Shown in pieces: positions 57,640-64,000 of a stretch of 64,000 nt of DNA. The notes beneath the pieces were generated by a model, which made no database searches, had not been told where the DNA came from, and worked only from the letters and a program-made list of their open reading frames with translations. The stretch covers positions 46,263,599-46,327,598 of the forward strand of contig OX104125.1 in assembly GCA_944474755.1 (NCBI GenBank), in the 5' to 3' direction. Numbering within the stretch: the first letter of the stretch is position 1; each line of letters starts with the position of its first letter. The DNA is from Limnoperna fortunei (Eukaryota > Mollusca > Bivalvia > Mytilida > Modiolidae). Made by a program: the position numbers and the translations under genes.

Positions 57640-60007
57640 TAAATATTTTTTATTATTATTTGAGTAGAATTTTGTGTGTTTTTGATTGGTTTAAAAACAA
57701 ATTCTGGGTCACAATAAATTGCGACAATACTAAAATTGCATCAAAATATGGAAATTTTTGTCTGCTGCATGATTCTGCTGCACAGTGGTCAAGCGGAATC
57801 CAATATCGACCTGGTTTTTCCCTAAAAATAGATGAAAACTAAAATTATGTAGCAGCCTCTGTTTTTCTGATCAAGAAAGATGGTTATTTTATTCATGTAA
57901 TAAAACAGTTACTTACTTTGATATTTAGTCTCTTTCAGGATTTATCAGCCAGAGAAAATGTTGTATTCACCGAGCCGCTAGGCAACCTTTATCAAAGTTA
58001 TTAATTGTATAATATTACATATGGTGTGCTGTGTTTTATTTCTGATTGCATAAGCTATTCACATGTTTTACAGTAAATTATGTTGCTAAATATAAGTCCC
58101 AACGTTCCAGTTTGATTTCTATGGTACAATTAATCTAAACAATAAGGGGAGTGTACAGATAAAAAAATGTTTAAGGACTTGCAATTTAAGATGTGGTTTT
58201 CACGTGATATATAACAATTAAGGAATTATAATCCCATCAATAAGCTATATGGACATTGTACAAAGATATTGACCCCGACTTTGTGGTTGGTCAGTATCAT
58301 TTTACAAGATCCATAAAAAGCATATTGACCTCTTCAAAAGTCCTTAGAATAATATACAATACATTCAAGACAGCTCTATCGGTTCCACCCCCCTAAGACA
58401 AGTGGACAAAACAAAGGTCTCCTTGGGGGAGGGGAATCCCCACATTCTATTTTACTAATGTTTAAAATTATAACTTTATCATTAAATTACAAAATTGTTA
58501 GTTTGTGAGGTCTGAAAAAAGACAAATTTTACATAATTTTTCATGATCTTCATGTAAAACATATTATGTTATTTATATTTTGTAAACAATTATCGTATCG
58601 ATTGATTGGAAGTAGTTTAGAACGACAAGGTGAAAATTATAATGACGTTCACTGATGCGTAATATTTTTGATTTAAACGTAATTGTATGAATGAAAAATA
58701 TAATGACGGTATACAAAGATACTAACTGGTTAACACGGTCATTTAAGGACTTGTATATCGTGTGCCAAGTTTTACTGTATTAATCTCTTAGGTAATATTA
58801 GGAAGCGGTTTGGGATTTTGACCTTTTACACTGCACTAGTTCAATGTTTTATGCCATCTGGATTTAGTTCCTTATTGAATTTATTGACAACTTCTTTTTT
58901 AAATGTTCCTTAAGTTCTACTGGTTTCTTGTACCAGTACATACCGGAGTGTTTAATTCCTAGTTTTATATAAACTTCTGTTGGAATTACATTCTGCAGTG
59001 TTAGAATCTGGTTCTGAATTTAGTTTATTCTTCCGTTATAGAACTTGCTGTATGTGTTTATACTTCCAGGATGCTGGATTAAATGATATCTATCTCCTTT
59101 ATAAGGAATTTCACTTTATCATTTTTTTGTATGTAAACAATATTAAATCCTGACAGACATATGGATATAACCTCTCAAACATTTTAAAGCCAATGGTAAG
59201 GTTTTATTAACATATCATAACATTTCTTTTGACCATTACTGTTTCAGTTTTAAATATTTGGCAGCAAAACCTGTCTTAACTGTTGCAGACTGATATATGG
59301 GATGGAACTAGAGTTAGTTATCTGATGCAATGTAATTTGTTGAGGATATTTGCTCCTTGTTTTTTTGTCAGATTTTGGGCTTCATCCATTTCAGAACATT
59401 GATATGCAACTTTTTTTGGTTTAATTTCATTATGCACATCGTAAAAATCAAACTGACAAATAATATAACATTGCTTTATATTTCTTCATGGCTTTCAAAA
59501 AAAAAAGTCAATACAAATTCTGGCACATCAAGAAACCTCTTTAATGACTCACTGACTTATTCTTGTTTTGCTTTTATGTTCTCAACACCTCCATTTGAGA
59601 ACCTTCTTATTTAAAAACTTAAATGATTTTTTTATTTATTTTTTTTTTATTTATTAGAGTTTAAAGTAAAAATAATTAAAACAGAAATGCAGTCGTATTA
59701 TTTGAAGCGAGTTTATTAAACAGTAATATTTTTGTTTTTTGACGAACATCATCATTTTCAATTGAATTTATGTTTTTTCTTAAAATTTTTCTTTAATAAT
59801 TTCAGGTTTATTGTATCTTTACAACATCTAGTAGTGTATATTTTGTTTTATATTGTGCAGTATAATATTTTAGCAAGTCCATAAAAGATATTATTTATAT
59901 TACAAAACAAACCAAATTTTTGGCAGCTGAATTATATACCCTTTGTAAGAAATCAATTTTATGTCATAATTTTTGTATATGTTCGCACTATATATAGTCT
60001 AAGCTTT
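57640..60007. other. Intron sequence, nothing recognised
   Basis: I looked for the next TRAK exon (LCADRVGQMTKTYNDID-like) and did not find it. An 85-codon frame at 59357-59614 is A+T-rich and unrecognised. Confidence 0.35.
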
Positions 60008-60290
60008 TTCTGGATTTGACATTTTCCTAGACATTACAATGAGAAACTCGACATGTGTCTAATTAGAGGCAGGCATTGCATACTCGGTCAGAGCACCTGA
60101 GTGCATCCATAGTTTTGTTGGATTCCTCGACAGATGTCTAATTAGAGGCAGGCACTGCTTCCTGCTCCGGATCACCTGAGCGCACCCATGGTTTTTATTG
60201 GGCTAACTTTCTGTTGTGTTTTGGGTTTTTGTTTTGAGTTGTATATGTTTGTCTATATCTGGATTTGTAATTGTTCCATGACTTTGCTAT
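60008..60290 (+). repeat. Dispersed repeat of the CTAATTAGA family with internal duplication
   Basis: As at 53010, but the block CGACA(G/T)(A/G)TGTCTAATTAGA with GGCAGGCA...GAGCACCTGAG is present twice in tandem (60050 and 60129), then ATTGGGCTAACTTTCTGTTG. Confidence 0.7.
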
Positions 60291-60371
60291 TATTTTTAAT
60301 AACTTCAGTTTTTTAACTGTTTTTTATTCTGCTACTCAAATTAATTGTGAAATCATTGTCTCTGCTGACTG

Positions 60372-60597
60372 CTTACTAAGGCCTGACTCCCAACCTTACT
60401 TGACAACAATGGTCATGGGTTCTGACAGGGAATTTGGCTTTATCCTTCAATAAAAAAACTGACACTAACCATTCAGTAGGTCAATCATCTAATACTACAT
60501 GTACATATACTTTAAATTATTTAACTTACCCAATAAAAACTTGACACCATGGTATAGCTGAAAGTGGCATTAAAACTTATTCAAACAAACAATACAA
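60372..60597 (+). mobile_element. Degenerate SINE relics (two 3' ends)
   Basis: GACTCCCAACCTTACTTGAC to CTTCAATAAAAAAACTGACA is one relic; CCAATAAAAACTTGACACCA to CTGAAAGTGGCATTAAAACT with an AAACAAACAA tail is a second. Confidence 0.55.
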
Positions 60598-61684
60598 TTG
60601 TCACACAATGTTCAAATGGAGAAGATGATCATAACAGGTGGACAGGAAATATCTTTTGCAGCATGAGTATGGATGGATAATTTTGATCTTGGAAATAAAA
60701 CAAACAATAATTCTATTTCATGAATTATCTATTGCTGCACTGGCCTGGATTTCTCAAAACAAGCATTTCCAAGGTCAGACTTAAGTTTAAGATTTTTCTC
60801 AAGCTTTGATTGGTTGAAACACAGTCAGATCTTATTTTAAGAAATATGGGCCTGATGCACCATATTAACCTAGCTGAAAGATTTCTGAAACTTCTGTTTT
60901 GAATTTGATAAAATATTTATAAACAATAATTTATCTTAGCAGAAAAGGAACTTTCCATATTTAAGTCATTATTATGACTTGATGATTTCCCCGACTGTCA
61001 GAACTTGCAAAAAACATGTGACCTCGACAGATAACAATTAGTCTGTTACGTAACAGATCCGCTTAGTATAAAGTACGGTAAATTTTGGATTTTAATGCAG
61101 CATTAATGTAACATATGATCTGATTGGATGACAAGTTGGTTAAAATCTGTATCACGGAATATTATTGGACACCAAGTTGCCTTGAATCTAAAATTCTACT
61201 ACCTTTATGTTATCGACTAAGTATAGAAGATGTTATCCACTAAGTACAGATGATGTGTCCTCTTTTGAACAATCACAAATGAAAGCCATGTAAATCGTCT
61301 CATTTGAAGGGAGATAAATCTGTCATTTTTTTGTGTGTATAAAGCCCATAATTTTATTCTTTTAAAGCACATTTTTAGAGCCAGATGTGCTTATAACACA
61401 ACAGTAAGTATTTGTATTACTTTGGTTTTCAAGTGTGCGCATTTTATTCACACGAAGTAAACTTTTGTAAAAATTCTTCAGATGGGAAATGGAGTCTGTT
61501 TAATACACAAGTTGGTGACTTTTATGCATCCCCAAACAATGATATAATTGTTTATGAGTGAAGGGCAAACTGGATTTTAATAAATACAAGCAACTTTTGT
61601 AAATGTCGATCTCTTGTGGGTTGTGTTTATTCTCCATATCCAGTTTTAGTGGGCATTGGTGGTCAGAATTAGCTTGTATTTCAT
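60598..61684. other. Intron sequence with one match to 36364
   Basis: GATCTTGGAAATAAAACAAA with CAATAAT (60684-60710) is identical to 36364-36390. Nothing else recognised. Confidence 0.35.
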
Positions 61685-61870
61685 TTGGCCTGGGACATGT
61701 CGTCTTTCCTTTAGCATTGTACATTTCATCTTCGTTTGGCGTGGGACATGTCTTCTTTCCTTTGGCGTGGGACATGTCGTCTTTCCCTTGGCATGGGAGA
61801 TGTCGTCTTTCCTTTAGCATGGGACAATTTCTATTTTTTTCTTTCTATTGGCATGGACATGTCTATTTCT
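61685..61870. repeat. 26-bp minisatellite, about six copies
   Basis: GGGACATGTCGTCTTTCC units start at 61692, 61743, 61769, 61795 and 61821, a 26-bp step. Both strands are open across it, giving 60-106 codon frames that are not genes. Confidence 0.85.
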
Positions 61871-62406
61871 TTTGCTTCATCAAGTTATGTTCCAGTGAAA
61901 TGCACTGAAAAAAACTAAAAGGAATTTGTGTTAAAAAATATTTTTCAAAAGAAGAGACAAAGGTATAGAGGACATTGATGGGATACCCACTGCATATGTG
62001 ATTTTGGAAGATCCCATTAATAAGCGGTGTGGTAAGTCAAACCAGCTACAACTGAAAGACTATACATTCTTTATTTGTAAACCACAAAAAAGTCAACACT
62101 ATGCAGGGAAAGCTAAAAATAGATCTGAACAAAATTATAATAGTTCTTTCGAGGAAGAGCATTAATTGTAGTTTTAATAGAGTTCACAAAAAAAAAAAAA
62201 TTGAAAAATCACTTTATTGCAAAAGTTCTTAGTACATTGACAGACATTTTGAAAAAAACCAACATAGTGATAAATCACCATATATATGAAGCAAATGTTG
62301 TGTATAGACAGACTACTCATCGAAATTGACATGTAATGACATTATTACTTTCTAATTACTTACAGAAGTCATCAAGGTAAAGCTTCAACAATTTGAAGCC
62401 CCCCGC

Positions 62407-62437
<31 letters not shown>

Positions 62438-63449
62438 AAAACAAAACAAAACAAAACAAAAGCAGGCTCCTGCTCTAAGAAATCTAAAATTTATGGAACA
62501 GAATTGACGCACTTATCATGTCTGTCATTTTAGTTTTAGTCAGTTATTCCATGTTTTTGCCTGTCAAGCAGATTTGAAGTCCAATACTTTGGATAACTTG
62601 TTTTTTGTCCTATCAGTTGATTATGTAATTGTAGTATAGATCATCGAGGGATGGAAATTAATGAGCCAATGTCAAACAGAACTTGAGGATATTCTTTTAA
62701 TAGAAACAATAATTACAAGTGCATTGATTTTAATGCAATTACTTTGTTTCTTGACATATTGACGGAATCTGTAATATTCATTATAATCTCCCAAGTTCTT
62801 GAACATTACATGGTATAAATAATGAGTAAGCTCCCTTACTTGAGCTAAAAATAGCAATAACTGTTCAAGTTGTTATACATCTTACTGTTATATATAGCTA
62901 CACAAGAATTTAATGGTGACTGTTTTGAAAATATTTGAACCGTGTTTATCGTTTCTTCTGAACTCTGTGGTATTCCATAAAAGGAATTCTGTTGAGATGA
63001 AAATTGTATGTGGATTAAATAAACCATTTTTTTTAATCAATTTTGAATTTTAAACATTTTTGATGATAAAAATTTATATATTTAAAATTATTGTTGGATT
63101 GATATAGTGGCTTATAATTTAATGTTGATCAGTTAGGGTAGTCAGATTCGGATAATTAATGATACAATTTAATTTTCTACTTCAATGGTATGAAGGGGTT
63201 GGTAGGGACTTCGGATAGCCTCCGTTATTTTCACCTATGGTCGGAAAGGAATCCCTTCCTAACCCTTGATGGATATGGCGGGGAGATGTTACAATGGGGA
63301 CTGAATGGAATTGTATTTTTTTTGTAATTAGAAGCGATTTTAGTCTTGCTCCCATTTTAATGAGCTTTAGGATTTAATTGTCACAATTCAAATTATTAAT
63401 ATTTAATTAACTAGTCTACAAGGCACAATATGTACATAAATGTTGGATA
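61871..63449. other. Intron sequence with a C/A homopolymer tract
   Basis: C-run then A-run and AAAAC units at 62400-62460. Otherwise A+T-rich with no supported feature. Confidence 0.4.
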
Positions 63450-63454
63450 GAGAT

Positions 63455-64000
63455 TTATTTTGTAACCTTTAACCTCTTTATAAACCAATTGTGTAATATT
63501 TTGTAACCTTTAACCTCTTTATAAACCAATTGTGTAATATTTTGTAACCTTTAACCTCTTCATAAACCAATTGTGTAATATTTTGTAACCTTTAACCTCT
63601 TTATAAATTAATTGTGTAATATTTTGTAACCTTTAACCTCTTTCTAAACCAATTGTGTAATATTTTGTAACCTTTAACGTCTTTGTAAACCAACTGTGTA
63701 TTATTTTGTAACCTTTAACCTCTTTATAAACCAATTGTGTAATATTTTGTAACCTTTAACCTCCTCATAAACCAATTGTGTAATATTTTGTAACCTTTAA
63801 CCTCTTTGTAAACCAACTGTGTATTATTTTGTAACCTTTAACCTCTTTATAAACCAATTGTGTAATATTTTGTAACCTTTAACCTCTTTATAAATTAATT
63901 GTGTAATATTTTGTAACCTTTAACCTCTTTCTAAACCAATTGTGTAATATTTTGTAACCTTTAACCTCTTTGTAAACCAACTGTGTATTATTTTGTAACC
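63455..64000. repeat. 41-bp satellite, at least 13 copies, continues past the window
   Basis: TTTTGTAACCTTTAACCTCT recurs every 41 bp from 63459 to the end, followed by variants of TTATAAACCAATTGTGTAAT. Unit subtypes (CTTCATAAACC, TTATAAATTAA, TTCTAAACC, TTGTAAACCAACTG) recur in partial order. Confidence 0.95.

Noticed and set aside
61500..61908. Frames of 60-106 codons with CPTPNEDE- or MSSFPWHG-like repeats
   Set aside because: Made by the 26-bp minisatellite, open on both strands.
63455..64000. CRISPR-like array
   Set aside because: Units are contiguous 41-bp satellites without distinct spacers, in a eukaryotic sequence.

Overview
The window is eukaryotic and looks like a bivalve mollusc: about two-thirds A+T, gene-poor, intron-rich, and packed with tRNA-derived SINEs, hairpin-ended elements and minisatellites of kinds I know from bivalve genomic DNA. 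There are no operons, bacterial genes, rRNA genes or CRISPR arrays. The species cannot be fixed from the sequence.

The only gene I can name is a plus-strand TRAK/Milton gene, the adaptor that couples mitochondria (through Miro) to kinesin-1 and dynein. Its clearest exon is 48768-48971, the start of the HAP1 N-terminal homology region, with good splice sites and phase 1 at both ends. Two other pieces fit by phase and sequence. One is an upstream coding exon ending at 29042, whose last base completes an Asp codon with the first two bases of the 48768 exon. The other is a separate ATG exon at 57556-57634, which also ends in phase 1 and resembles the alternative first exon of a short vertebrate TRAK1 isoform. 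A weaker candidate for the first coding exon is at 21682-21695 (M-E-D-K plus two bases, with CCAAT boxes upstream). The common downstream exons (coiled coil, Miro-binding region) are not here, so the gene runs past 64000. Two promoters with alternative N-termini are inferred.

Layout. 1-21 kb: repeats, including an inverted AGCTCACC-family element (0.5-2.1 kb), an 88-bp tandem array, several SINE copies, a foldback built around TTAGGG-like repeats (9.0-9.9 kb) and a 20-bp minisatellite (13.7-14.2 kb). 21-29 kb: possible first exon, a pogo-like element with decayed coding sequence, an AGCTCACC-type element, a second pogo-like element, then TRAK exon 2. 29-48.7 kb: one large intron with SINEs, a composite foldback element (36.4-37.3 kb), a full-length AGCTCACC element (40.3-42.4 kb) and minisatellites. 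48.7-57.6 kb: the HAP1_N exon, a truncated AGCTCACC copy 73 bp beyond its donor, SINEs, a nested 101-bp MITE, and the alternative first exon. 57.6-64 kb: intron, ending in a 41-bp satellite that leaves the window.

Most apparent open reading frames lie in tandem repeats or SINEs and are not genes. Repeat-family statements rest on comparing copies within this window and on memory of bivalve repeats; no database search was possible.
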